From Lingula anatina (taxonomy: Eukaryota; Brachiopoda; Lingulata; Lingulida; Lingulidae): DNA of 21,898 nucleotides. The translations under genes and the position numbers were made by a program. The notes under the pieces were generated by a model. It was not told the DNA's origin and ran no database searches. It saw nothing but the letters and a program-made list of their open reading frames with translations. The stretch covers positions 851,822-873,719 of the forward strand of contig NW_019775791.1 of NCBI RefSeq assembly GCF_001039355.2, in the 5' to 3' direction. The stretch's first letter is position 1, and every line of letters begins with the position of its first letter. Shown piece by piece: positions 11,844-21,834 of the stretch.

Positions 11844-13763
11844 TTAATCAGGATAATCTGGTTCATCCCCGCTGTCATCTGATATCGAAGGAACCTCGGT
11901 GTCTCTGCTGTCATCATATCTAAAGATGGGTTAAGGAATAATTTCAGCACAATGAAATGACGATAAAACATTTCAACTTTTTTCCTCTTAACTACAGAGT
12001 TTGCATCCACCCCACCCCCCCCCACCCAAAAAATTTTTTTTTTTTAATCTGCGTGAAATAATTACATTAATCTGATTCAAAACATCTGACATAACTGATG
12101 GAATCATAAGTATTCCAAGGATACACCACAGTAGACCCCTCTGGGAGATGAGGCTCCATTTTGATGTTCAACCTTTGTGAAAGTCTTGCTGCTATATGCT
12201 GAGCCTGGATTTCCTGTTAAAAAGATAATATAAGGTCAAAAATGCCACTTACAGAGTCCACACACACACACACATTGTCCAAATACATGCACTATCACTA
12301 TTGATATCTGACACTTAAAATAAATGAAAAAATCCTACCATCAAAAATGATATCTAACACTTCAGTACAAAGACAAATCCTGCTGCTCTTTTTGTTCAAC
12401 ATAACAAGGTTTAAAACAGCATTGGTGTGTCCAAACATTTTAAAAGTAAATTTCATGTTCCTCGTACCTGTATTCTTTTATTTTGTTCTTCTTGCAATTT
12501 ACATGAATCTTCCACTGACAGCATTTTAGCACATTCATATTTAGCCTTGGGAGGAAACAATGCAGATTCTTCCTCTACTGAATATCTTTTTCCTTTATTT
12601 TTAATAGTCCTGTCTATTTTAGTGTCTCCTGTTAAATCCATTTTTTCAGCACTCCTCATTGCATCCATTTTCTTGTCTTTCCTCCTAGTGGTGTCCCTGT
12701 CAGTAATTGAGGTTCTGTCTAGACTGCCGTGCATCGTGTCTTTATTTTCTCTGCTTTTGTCAAAGTCACAAATATTACCCGCAGAAACATCGTCAGTGTC
12801 CATAGATATATCACAGGTTTGGAATCCATCTACTTTTGGTGCCAACCTGTAATTAGATAAAGAAGAAAAGATGGGGCCACTTCAACTTATAAAACATCTA
12901 ATATTAACATGGCTTCCTAAAATCAGACATGAATACTGTGAACTCAGTACAAGGTAAATTAAAAGGTTATATGCATTTCTATTATAAAAATATAATTATG
13001 TAGACATTATAGCTAAAAACAACGCAATTCTAGTAAATTACCTATGGTACAAAAAACTGTATATATTTTCATTAAAAGTAGTTCCTTACCTGTCATCTGT
13101 TTCTTCCTTTCTCTTGTCCGATTTATTTATTATTTTTCTGTAAAATGACACTTGATCCTCGTCATCTGATTCCAACTGCATCTTCTGAAACAGCGATGAT
13201 GTGGCATCCACTTTCTCTTTTTCTTCAATTGCTCTTCTCAGTCTGTCAGCCAAGTCTGAAATCTTCTTACCTTTGTCAGGAAGTGATGATATAAACTTCC
13301 TGTGGAAAGTCACAGAAAAGTTGACAAGACATGGAATTAGGAAAAGCAACTGACAATACACTTAATTAAAATAAATGCTGTTGACATATACAGTTACAAG
13401 TATGAAAAGTGAAAAAAAATCCCATGCCATACACTCTCCATTAAAACTGCAAAAATAATTTAAACTTCAAATAATGATTTTAAAAAACTGAAATTAACAA
13501 ATTAATTAATACATGTGATATGAACGGGAGAATATTTCAATCCCTGACAGTAAGACATTTTAAACAATACTAGTACCTGCCACTGTGTTATTAAATATGG
13601 AGTCATTGCAGTAATGGTAACCCCAGAACACCTACCACTTCAATAAAACTCACTTGTTTTGTAAGATTTTGTTTTGTCTGTCCAGTAATTCCTTCAGCTG
13701 AGCCATTGGTTTTTGCATCAGGTCTCCTAAATAACCTTGTTTTTCAACATTTCCATCAGCCAT
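11844..13763 (-). CDS. POLR2M: RNA polymerase II subunit M / Gdown1, five exons
   Basis: POLR2M (GRINL1A, Gdown1) binds RNA polymerase II and blocks TFIIF access, making Mediator-dependent Pol II(G). Proposed exons on the minus strand: 13763-13654, 13299-13090, 12846-12468, 12213-12137 and 11919-11844. Family anchors are LKELLDRQNKIL, KFISSLPDKGKKISDLADRL, the LSVED...LQEEQ segment and EIQAQHIAARLSQRLNIKM, ending in an acidic tail with DDSGDEPD comparable to the human acidic end. Exons 1-3 have clean GT-AG sites and phases. The exon 4 donor (GG|GTCTAC) is weak and chosen because it keeps the acidic tail in frame; otherwise exon 4 would run to TAA at 12069-12067. The model gives 283 residues against 368 in human; the poorly conserved middle accounts for the difference. 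Confidence 0.87.
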
Positions 13764-14744
13764 TTCTAAAGCCTAAATAGCAACAGCTTTTGTGATTCAC
13801 GTCGTGAAAGCTGTCAATGAAAAATGAGATTTTTGTTTTAAATTATCTAAAATCATCTATAGCCGACGTGGAAAAACATCAGAAGCCAACACAATCACTT
13901 TAACTTTGTAAATGTTACAACTTCAGTTTCAAGTTAAATTGCCTGAGTCTAAAATAAAAGGAAAAAAAAACACTCAGCGACAGTTTGCACTGTTGTCATT
14001 TTTCACACATTGGGCTCTTAAATTTAAGCCCTGTCGACTAAATGAAAACATGAAACAGCCATAAATGAAAATTTCTCGACATACCAACTAAATCAGCACC
14101 TGATTTGCTGTAGAACAGACCGCTAGGTAAGTTGTTCTTTATAGCATTCGTAAAACTGTCTACTTCAGCAGGATGCGAGTAATTTTACAACTAAACCGGA
14201 AGTTGCTAACCGGAAGTTTATTGTCCAAGACAAACTGCTCAAGCTTAGAAAAAAATCCCCATGCTAAATAATAATCAATTTTGTTGAACGAATCAACCAA
14301 GGCAAAACATGTTGCCGTTCCTATAATAATGAATCAAGAAACACAATTAGTTAGAATGAACATGCAACTCTGTCATATCTTGAACAAATCGAAAGTGAAA
14401 GAAACTGCTATGGAGCGTACTCAGAACTGCATTTTGACGTGACGAAACGTTGGGAATTATGACTATGCAATATTGATATCATATCCCTTTATTTATGCCC
14501 ATTAATGGCAGCTCTAAAAGAGGGAACTTTTCAAAGAAGGAGAATAATAGCAGAGTGCAATATCACACTAGTGAAAAAAATAACTCATTGTAATGAACCT
14601 TTTCATATATATATGGGATGAATGTCCTAAACTTACATAATTTTGAACGCTCAATTCAAGTGTGGGCTCGAAATAGGAAATTACCTTTTAGACTAACTTA
14701 GTGGATAACGCAATCCAAAGATTCCACGGTTCATGTCAGATTTA
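13764..14744. other. POLR2M 5' flank, no gene seen
   Basis: Contains the POLR2M 5' UTR and promoter region (see 14196-14217), then A+T-rich sequence with no coding frame or repeat I can name. Confidence 0.5.
14196..14217. promoter_or_regulatory. Paired ETS-type sites upstream of POLR2M
   Basis: Two CCGGAAGT words at 14196-14203 and 14210-14217 stand 14 bp apart, about 430 bp from the POLR2M start codon. Tandem CCGGAAGT is the consensus for ETS/GABP factors at TATA-less housekeeping promoters. Assignment to POLR2M rests on position only. Confidence 0.45.
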
Positions 14745-15044
14745 TGTAAGGTCGCGCAAAGAAAACCCAAGTCCACATAATGACCAGTTAAATTATTTAT
14801 TCGTTGACGCTTGATAGCTACATATTCTAAATGAAGTCTCCAGCGCTTAACTCGTCAGCTCCGTACTCGTTGCTTCCAATCTCCTCCTTCGCTGCTTCCT
14901 TCTACATGTCTCCTCTTTCTATTTCTAGGTATCGCTTATATACTTATTTCTTAACTACATGTATGGTCGATGATGCAAACTTTAACTACCTATAATTGTA
15001 TAATTAATTTCTTTACCTCGGCGTTATACACAGAGACCGCCACA
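14745..15044 (-). mobile_element. Candidate solo LTR, 300 bp
   Basis: Read on the minus strand the stretch begins TGTGGCGGTC and ends CCTTACA, so it has TG...CA ends. In the right order it carries GTATATAAGC (TATA-like, about 14943-14934) and AATAAA (14801-14796), spaced as U3, R and U5 would be. It is less A+T-rich than its surroundings. No clear 5-bp target duplication flanks it, so it may be old or my ends may be off. Confidence 0.45.
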
Positions 15045-15643
15045 TTACTCAAGAGCTATTAGACTACAAGACATTACTTCATAAGACTTCAAAAGATATG
15101 TATATCGGCCACGACATCATTTCAAACATTTCCAAACAACATTTTGTAACAAATATTTTTTATTGTCCTTGCTCAATCTTCATAAAATGAGTATATATCT
15201 TTAGCTTACATCATTAAAATCATAATTTTTGGTATTTGTTTATTCTTATTTGTTCAATGAATTTCTGTTAATTTTCACCTTATTTAACAAAACAGGTCAT
15301 GTAACACAATCTTCTCTAAATAATGGTAATGTTGTGATCGGAATTTTTTCCTTCCTCCACCTGGTCTGCTCTTCATGTGCCAAGATAGGCCACCACAGGT
15401 GAGCGAGTTAGGCCAGGTGGAGACAGCACGCCCCCTGCAAGCGATCGTCAGTATTGTGACATCATACCTGTCACACATCCATTGTCTCAGATCTCCCACT
15501 CCGAATCGGAAGTGCTACAATCAACGATCTCTACAATATTCTCACCGAGCCAAACAATAGCCAGTGATCACTCTCCAATTCAGTAAGTAGACAGTGAATA
15601 CTTTAGTAAGGTGTCATATATTAAGTGTGATCTATAATACACG
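15045..15643. other. Unassigned stretch with a G+C-richer island
   Basis: A+T-rich except for about 15360-15560. There a plus-strand frame from about 15390 stays open to a GTAAGT donor-like site near 15582, with a Ser-rich end (ISHSESEVLQS...). It could be a fragment of a mobile element or an exon of an unrecognised gene. I cannot name it. Confidence 0.3.
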
Positions 15644-16044
15644 ATGCTAAAATGTTACTTGCAAAATTTCATTAACACGTTATATGTAGACGTGTCCCAA
15701 ACAATGGGCGACTTCCAGCTTGACTGCTGTTCCTTCTATCAAACCTACAAACAGAACTACTTCTTAAAACTAACAGATCTCAACAGTTTTATTTTGAGAA
15801 GTGTTAAAATTATGTGTAACACACCTGTACGTTATACGCAAGTTATTCAGTGTTGTGATATTACAGAACTAATGAAACGATTTATTTAGAAAAATTAATG
15901 GAATATACATCAGACAGCTTGCTCAATTTTGAGTTAAAATATACATAAGACAAAAACAATTGTATACATTAAGTGTCTTATAAGCCCAAAGGCTTTTCTT
16001 CTTGTAACACATTACAATATATTGAATAAATGAATGAATGAACC
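15644..16044 (+). mobile_element. Candidate LINE-like 3' end with hairpin and (TGAA)n tail
   Basis: AAGCC-CAAA-GGCTT (15982-15995) forms a small hairpin followed, after about 30 bp, by AATAAATGAATGAATGAA at about 16025-16042. A 3' hairpin and a short tandem tail of TGAA type are hallmarks of L2/CR1-group non-LTR retrotransposons. The 81-codon frame at 15644-15889 could be a decayed C-terminus, but I do not recognise it. The left limit is arbitrary. Confidence 0.35.
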
Positions 16045-16249
16045 AGATGAAGGATACTAAAGGGCAAATATAATTTATTGATCACAATAAAAGGATTTAT
16101 GTGATATGAGATTATCAATGTTATGTAAGCTTCCAAGGAACTTGGCTCTTATAAATTAAACTCCAGATGTTTCTTCCCTAATTTCAGTCAGGTTGTCTCC
16201 TCTTTGTTTTTTTACACTTAGACTTAATTACTTCCAAGCAGCACTGGTG

Positions 16250-16700
16250 AGACACATATGATGGAAGGCACAGTGCTTCAGCCCTGAGGCAACACCAAAC
16301 CAAGTTACCCACACAAGAAACCGAATCAATCAAAGCAGTGGATCAGAAAAACTGAAGTAAATGAGAGCAGTGATGAATCTGATGACTCAGATTATATTTT
16401 AAAATATATACACAGTGTGAATGATGGACAGACAAATGAATCAATTGAAATCGATATAGCAGGCATCAGGTGCAAATGCGAAGCAGAGAGCGGAGCAGCT
16501 ACGAATGTCATAGACAGGTACCAGTTCACAGCCCTCAGAAACAAGGACAAAGGGAACACTAGAACTTAAACCCACATCTGAGTGACTCAAAACTATACAA
16601 TCAGACCTTGAAGCCTTAGCGGAGTTCCACATAGTAATTGGAAAAAAGACCAGGAGTACCAAATTGGACTTTGTTGTAATTAAAGGGCACATGTGGAGCA
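16250..16700 (+). pseudogene. Decayed Ty3-type pol fragment, protease region
   Basis: The frame 16336-16569 reads an acidic linker NESSDESDDSDY, then IDIAGIRCKCEAESGAATNVID, placed as the Ty3/gypsy aspartic protease flap and active site. After a stop and a change of frame, LDFVVIKGHM (near 16665-16690) matches the family's later F-x-V-V-K-G-H segment. The catalytic Asp of the D-S/T-G motif is Glu (ESGA), and two frames are needed, so the copy is dead. No LTRs are recognised for it. It ends just before the SWIM-domain gene. Confidence 0.65.
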
Positions 16701-16894
16701 ATACATACTATCCGTACTTTTCTTTGACGTCATCACACTAGTCCCGCACCAACTTCAGTTGCCATTTTCTACCTCTTTGTTCACACGCACTGCCAATCAA
16801 CCTACATCAAATCTTCACAGAAAGTTCATTATTTGCCGTTATATTTATGTTTTTATTATTTTTGTTATATCTGCTTGTTGCTGTTGTTGTGTTT

Positions 16895-19363
16895 ATGGCC
16901 AAGTCTATGGATTATAGAGAGAGCCTGCCAGAAAGCGCCAAAAAGAGGTACAATGAGAAAATTGCTAAAGTGGACAAAGACCCTTATGCCATACCAAAGA
17001 AAGACTTTGACACGGACAAGAAGACATGGCCAGATATGAACATAACAGACATTTATCATTTTTTGATCTATCAGCACTCTGCCTATACCCGTGAGCAATT
17101 TAGAAGCCATAAATCATTGGAAGCCTACAAGCTTCAAGATGGTTGGGTAAAAGATGTCTTCCACAAAGATGCGAATGGGCTTCACATAATGAAAGCAAGG
17201 GTAAGTGCATTTTGAATAATAAAAAAAAACCTTAAAAGAATGATCAAGGAATTTTACCAGATACATGTATATTATCATGACTACTATGTCAAAGGGACAT
17301 ACAATTCTACATAGAAGACCATTTTTTTATACTTTCAAAATGGTGAACTGTACAGTAAGCATACCTGTAGCAGTAACCTTTTGGCCTAGAAAAGGTCCAT
17401 GCTGGATAAAGCTTGATTTAGGTACATGGATGTTTTATGATTAAAGGTCTACGATTAGAGAAAAATAACCTCTTTGAAATTGTTGTCTACATGCTTGTTA
17501 TGACAGTACTAATAGAGTTGCTGCAGGGGCTGTACATTAAAAGTTGTCCAGCATTTGTAACATGTTTGCTGTTTAGATCTAAATATTTGGTCATATGTTA
17601 TGTTAAATATACTAATAAATTATGAATAAATTTTGTGGATTAAAAATATCAAAATGCTTGTTACATGTGGGCTTTCCATATTTATGGCTTTTCTTTTTTC
17701 TGTACTTTACATTATGATACAGACAGTATTAATGAAGGCATTACCACATTTGGACCATAGTCTATTTGTTTCATTGCAATTAATCTTAAAGGTAGCTCTC
17801 TAGTTAAAACTATTTATTCGGTGTATTAAAAATGTGCATTCATTGTATAAATTAAATTCTAGTAAAACACAACTAACTTTCATGTATAAGTGCAAAGTTT
17901 GCAATTAAAATGGAAACCTCATTTCACAGAAACTATTTCTATACCTCATCTTTGCCTCATTCTTCATATAATTATATTTATAATACATTAATATGTATTT
18001 CTCGTGCATTGTTGCAGGTTTACCATTCCATGGGTATTTGAGAAAAGCTTTTGGAGCCTTGGGTGATTGTCACCGCAGATGGGGAGATTGACTGTATATG
18101 CATGGCAGGCCTTGGGGGAAACCTGTAGTCATATTGCTGCCCTCCTCCTCGCCATAGAGACATGGACAAGGCTAAGGAAGGAGAACAGTTACTGATGTCC
18201 CTGCGTACTGGGCAAACCCTTCAGCAAGTCATGAACTGGAACGACCCTATAAAAGGATGCAAGAAATAGACCTGCAGTCAACTAAGAAACGGATGCACCC
18301 AGACACTCAATCTACTCCAGCCATAGACATCACAACAACCATCCCATCCCCAACCAGAAATGAAAGAGATTCCTTCTTCAGTACCCTTCATGCAACTAGC
18401 AGATGTGCCATTTTGTCATTAACTCCTGGCTTTCTAGCCAGTTAAGGCCCAAAGCACTGTTGGGTCAGTGGCCTGTTGACTTTTTCACTATAAAGAAGAA
18501 CTGGCATCTTGATAGCTCTGATAACAGTGAAATTCTGAGACACACTAGTGACATTGACATCTCCTTCAGCAAAGAAGAAGCCACATAATATGGTGGCCCC
18601 TATTGGATATTTCGACTTTATTTCGACTTTTCAACTTTTTTCTGTGGACGGCTTTTTGCTGCGGAACTTTTACACATTTTGCACATGGAAAGCAAGCGAC
18701 TTAAACAATGGAAAATCTTATTAGATATAATTTTAAAGCTGGATACACAGCAACTGAGATTGCTAAAACTATGTCTCTTGCCCATGGCACCTATGTAAGG
18801 TGAGTGAAACTTTCCATATGATATGGTAAGGAAAGGTTAGTATCCTCACTCATCAAACTTAATTATTTTGTAACTAATTATTTAAGGGGTCACGTCGATG
18901 TGCGGGAGTGTCGTTGCGGGGAGTATCTATTAATTTGTTTTTTATTTTGCAAAAAGGGGACAATCAAACTCACCATTTGGGCAACAATACAGACTTGGTA
19001 GACTAACAGAATCCAAAATTTACAATATCACTCACACTGACATAAACTCGCCTGCAATTGGTGTTGTGAAGGGCATATGCTATCCAGCATCATTTACAAA
19101 TGCTGCTGTGGACTGGGGCAGAAGAAAAGAGGGGATAGCACGTAAACATAACATCAAGTGCAACAGTGGCCACCGCCAGAAATTCTCTGTAAGGGACAGT
19201 GGGCTAGTAATAAACCCAAATTATGTTTTGTTTGGGGCAAGTCCTGATGGGACTGTCAACTGTGACTGTTGTGGAACTGGACTCGTAGAAATAAAATGCC
19301 CATTCTCCTTGAAAGATTCAGCTGACATTAATGTACCTTGGCTTGATGGTGGAAAATTGAAGG
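16895..19363 (+). pseudogene. Broken SWIM zinc-finger / YqaJ-like nuclease gene
   Basis: Exon 1, 16895-17200, codes 102 residues from MAKSMDYRESLPES to HIMKAR, with DPYAIP and TREQFRSHKSLEAY, and ends at a GTAAGT donor. The acceptor at 18017 opens a second exon with a TGA at 18039-18041. A degraded SWIM motif CICMAGLG...CSHIAALLLAIE follows (CxC...CxH); the CSH part is shifted by one extra G in the run near 18115-18118. A second shift near 18190 restores an open frame to TAA at 18443-18445. After a 366-bp insertion, 18955-19363 reads RGQSNSPFGQQYRLGRLT, then GICYP, FGASPDGTVNCDCCG and VEIKCPFS, the PD-(D/E)XK core of YqaJ-type exonucleases. Similar proteins, often in many copies and linked to mobile DNA, occur in marine invertebrates. 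The 3' end is lost at the retrotransposon boundary. Function in the host is unknown. Confidence 0.75.
18589..18954 (+). mobile_element. 366-bp insertion carrying a possible transposase first exon
   Basis: It separates the ...SFSKEEAT part of the SWIM/YqaJ gene from its RGQSNSPF continuation without good splice sites at the edges. Inside, ATG at 18708 opens 31 codons, MENLIRYNFKAGY...AHGTYVR, stopping at a strong AG|GTGAGT donor (18799/18800). The start resembles the short N-terminal helix-turn-helix exon of integrase-like transposon proteins of marine invertebrates, but this is from general resemblance only. Ends and target duplication are not resolved. Confidence 0.4.
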
Positions 19364-19501
19364 TGTCAGGAGCGCACGGAGATCAAGAGACGCTTCCGAT
19401 GATGTAATTATGTAAATAGAATCCATTAACTTTTGGGGCGCTAATTGGACATGAACCTGCAGCAGAAAATCCGCATAAGATCATCGGGATAAAAGAAAGT
19501 T

Positions 19502-19549
19502 GTATATAAGATTGTATTTGTTATGAATCTTGGTCAGTTGTTGAATAAA
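19502..19549 (+). promoter_or_regulatory. LTR promoter and poly(A) signal
   Basis: GTATATAAG at 19502-19510 followed by GAATAAAGC with AATAAA at 19544-19549, as at the U3/R boundary of compact LTRs where the poly(A) hexamer lies just after the start site. Confidence 0.5.
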
Positions 19550-19645
19550 GCATCGTTACGTTGATTTATCCTTGTGGTTGACTTGGTTTCTGTGGCACAC
19601 ACTTACGTGAAGTTTTAGACCAACGAATCGTGAGAGTGAAAGGTT

Positions 19646-20121
19646 CCCAGCAGGCATAGTTGCGTTGGATCAACGTTCAAAACAGGTTGATACGTTGAAT
19701 TGCCGTTGATCAACCTAATTTCAACATAAAATCAACGTTGATCCAGCCACGTCGAAACACCGTCATAATGTGACGTTGACTCAACATTGTATTTTGGTCA
19801 ATGACACAACCTTGCAGTTATGGATTATAATTTAAAATATTAATTATCGAAAAACGTGATACTTTGTTTATCAATACTGTAACTAAATTTATCAAAAAAA
19901 TAACAAAATGGTTTTAAGGTAAAAGTGACAGTTGTTTTGTGTCTTTAGTTAACTAGTGAATTTTCTTAACTTGTTATTCAGAAATACATTCCAATAAACT
20001 GAATTCCTTGCAAGGTCAGCTAACACTTGGATGAATAAGTTGCTGTAAACGTGACGGAGTTAACAGTTCTTGGTAACCTGTTATAGATAGACAGGTTGAG
20101 GTGACTGTGACTTTGTTATAC

Positions 20122-20157
<36 letters not shown>

Positions 20158-20465
20158 GGTTGTAGTTATCTTCTTATATATATAAAAAAAGAACTATATA
20201 TATTAATCTTAACCTTGGAAATTTTAACTGAAAGGCCATACATTACTACCCTACATATATTTAGCCATCAAACATGTCCTACTGCTAAACACATCCAGGC
20301 TAATTTCCCGCTGGGTGGGGTTGATATAACATTGTTTTCTGACGTTGATACAACGTTGTTATCCGAGGTTGACACAACTTTCAAATCCAACGTTTATTCA
20401 ATGTCTTCTCAACGTTATGGTTCAACGTTGTTTCAACGTTAAAACAACATAATTTGCCCGCTGGG
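19646..20465. mobile_element. 820-bp non-autonomous element, CCCAGC...GCTGGG ends
   Basis: Ends CCCAGCAGGCA and, reversed, CCCAGCGGGCAA are inverted repeats; TT flanks both sides (19644-19645 and 20466-20467). The empty site is seen at the window end, where the same host repeat reads AAAGGTTACTTG without the element, so the limits and 2-bp duplication are directly supported. Both subterminal arms are packed with ACGTTG/CAACGT words. An internal CCCGCTGGG at 20307-20315 mimics the right end. The centre is A+T-rich with a (TA)n run at 20131-20158. There is no transposase. Superfamily not assigned. Confidence 0.88.
20131..20158. repeat. (CATA)n/(TA)n microsatellite
   Basis: CATACATACATA running into a TA run inside the 820-bp element; it produces the false frame of repeated Tyr-Ile. 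Confidence 0.85.
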
Positions 20466-20541
20466 TTACTTGTGTAAGTGAGCGTAAGTGAACGATAGTG
20501 AGTGAAAGCTTCCTACGACTTAGTACATTCAGTACATATTT

Positions 20542-20559
20542 TGGCGGGCTTGTCCAGTC
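20542..20559 (+). promoter_or_regulatory. Candidate primer binding site
   Basis: TGGCGGGCTTGTCCAGTC starts with the TGG complementary to a tRNA CCA end, lies five bases after the CA that could end the LTR, and recalls the TGG-G/C-rich-TC-GTCC style of retroelement primer sites. The tRNA was not identified. Confidence 0.35.
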
Positions 20560-20818
20560 CTTCAAAAGTGTGCACAGAAAACTCAAAACTACAATGGCTC
20601 AAGGACAACTGGCTGGTGTTGCGGAGTTGGCCCAACTTGCAGAAGCTCTTCGAGTTATGACGCACGATATACAAGGGCAGCATAGACGGGAGATGATAAA
20701 CTCCAGGGTGCAGGATGCGGTAAGTGGTGTTACTACATGCAAAGGGAATATCCCGTCAGAGGTTAGAGCCTATATAGACGAATTAGATGTGGTTAATGTA
20801 GGAATACATGACGTACCG

Positions 20819-20838
20819 GGGGGGGGGGGGGGGGGGGG
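20819..20838. repeat. Poly-G run of 20
   Basis: A homopolymer inside gag after ...GTACC. A run this long is unstable in replication and hard to sequence, so its true length, and with it the gag frame upstream, is uncertain. Confidence 0.9.
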
Positions 20839-21708
20839 TATCATCAAATTAGTCACCAGAACATCAAAAGGAGGTCTGAGACGGGAAATAGAAAGATTTC
20901 TAAATACGCAGGCAGATAGGAATGGGACGACGTGGGCAGCTATTAAATCCTACATACAGAGATCATTTTTGTCGGCTAATGAGGAAGAAAGGCTTAAATC
21001 AGAATTAGAAGTTTTAAGGCAGTCGCCGTTCGAAACTCTTACAACGTTTAATAGGTGATTCAGGGAGAGCGCTAATAGAGCGTTCAACATACTAAGACAG
21101 GGAGAAACTGAGTGTTTTGTCATCAGGGCATACGTTCGTGCTTTGTCAAATAGAAATATGGCAGAGGAACTTATGGTAAGAGGTCGGCCTGCCACGCTGG
21201 AGGAGGCCATTACGTGGACAGAGCAAGAAAATTCGGGGAGGGAAATTTTTAGACAAATCATAGGAGTAAGAGAAAATTTGAGGGAACAACAGACAAACGT
21301 TGTAACACAAAACGCAAGAATAGAGGAAGACATGGAAATAGGCACTACCAGGCCAGACAGACACAACAGAAGCATGACACAAACAAAACAAATGCAGCTT
21401 GACGCAATACTGGCAAAATTTACAAATACCGCACAACAATTAGAAAGTGCTCTCACGCAACAACACAAAACAAACGAACGATTACAAACACGGATGGCCA
21501 ACGTAGAAACTAGGGTCTTCAACTCCCCCAACCCACAAAGACAGCATCAGAGTAATTTTTCACGGCAGGCGGCCAACTTCTCTCAAAAGCCACACACACG
21601 ACGAAACACAGATTGGACAGAGGACGGCCGGCCTGTCTGTTTCAACTGCAATAAGGCAGGGCACGTTAGGTCAGAATGTAGACAACTGTTAGCACAACAA
21701 CGGGGTCA

Positions 21709-21718
21709 TTTAAACTAG
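21709..21718 (+). other. Slippery heptamer TTTAAAC directly before the gag stop
   Basis: In the gag frame the end reads CAT-TTA-AAC-TAG, so T-TTA-AAC sits in the X-XXY-YYZ register of -1 frameshift sites. However, the protease motif downstream is in the zero frame, which fits stop-codon read-through better; the -1 frame meets TAA at about 21790. Which signal is real cannot be decided from one decayed copy. Confidence 0.5.
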
Positions 21719-21834
21719 ATTCTGCAGGCAGTACAGCGTCCAGATATCATAGTGTTAGGTGTTCTTCTGTCAGTACAGGGAATAAAATGTAAAGCATTAG
21801 TAGACTCTGGAGCCTGTTGTAGCTGCCTGATGTG
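21719..21834 (+). pseudogene. Start of retroviral-type aspartic protease, truncated
   Basis: In the same frame as gag, just after its TAG, 38 codons include IIVLGVLLSVQGIKCKALVDSGACCSCL, stated here only as the family pattern hydrophobic-beta then VDSGA. The active-site triad D-S-G is intact at about 21803-21811. The frame then ends in TGA exactly where the 3' repeat copy begins, so the flap, reverse transcriptase and integrase are missing. Confidence 0.7.

Larger units (their letters stand above)
20594..21718 (+). pseudogene. Retrotransposon gag with one in-frame stop
   Basis: The frame starts ATGGCTCAAGG and runs 374 codons to TAG at 21716-21718, broken by a single TGA at 21056-21058 (context AATAGGTGATTC; CGA to TGA is a plausible cause). 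The capsid part (about 20840-21200) has the Ty3 gag pattern TWAAIKSYIQRSF...LEVLRQSPFETLTTFNR, then FRES after the stop. Near the end lies a CCHC zinc knuckle CFNCNKAGHVRSEC at 21638-21679. A 20-G run at 20819-20838 codes for Gly repeats and is prone to length error. Gag would package the element RNA in cytoplasmic particles. The sequence after the stop keeps its frame, so decay is recent, or the TGA is an assembly or allelic change. Confidence 0.85.

Noticed and set aside
12427-12852. Plus-strand frame of 141 codons
   Set aside because: It lies antisense to POLR2M exon 3, which has family motifs, clean splice sites and matching phases.
15284-15499. Minus-strand frame of 71 codons
   Set aside because: No motif or splice support; the opposite strand is open too, as expected in a short G+C-richer patch.
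16833-16897. Hydrophobic N-terminal extension of the SWIM/YqaJ exon (upstream ATG at 16847)
   Set aside because: The conserved family start fits the ATG at 16895; the hydrophobic stretch is T-rich upstream DNA read by chance.
19066-19407. Treating the YqaJ-like frame as a stand-alone small gene starting at a GTG
   Set aside because: The frame is open and homologous upstream to 18955 and its last codons belong to the LTR element, so it is a fragment of the larger broken gene.
20950-21531. Minus-strand frame of 193 codons, Cys/Val-rich
   Set aside because: Antisense shadow of gag; the sense strand has the capsid pattern and a zinc knuckle.
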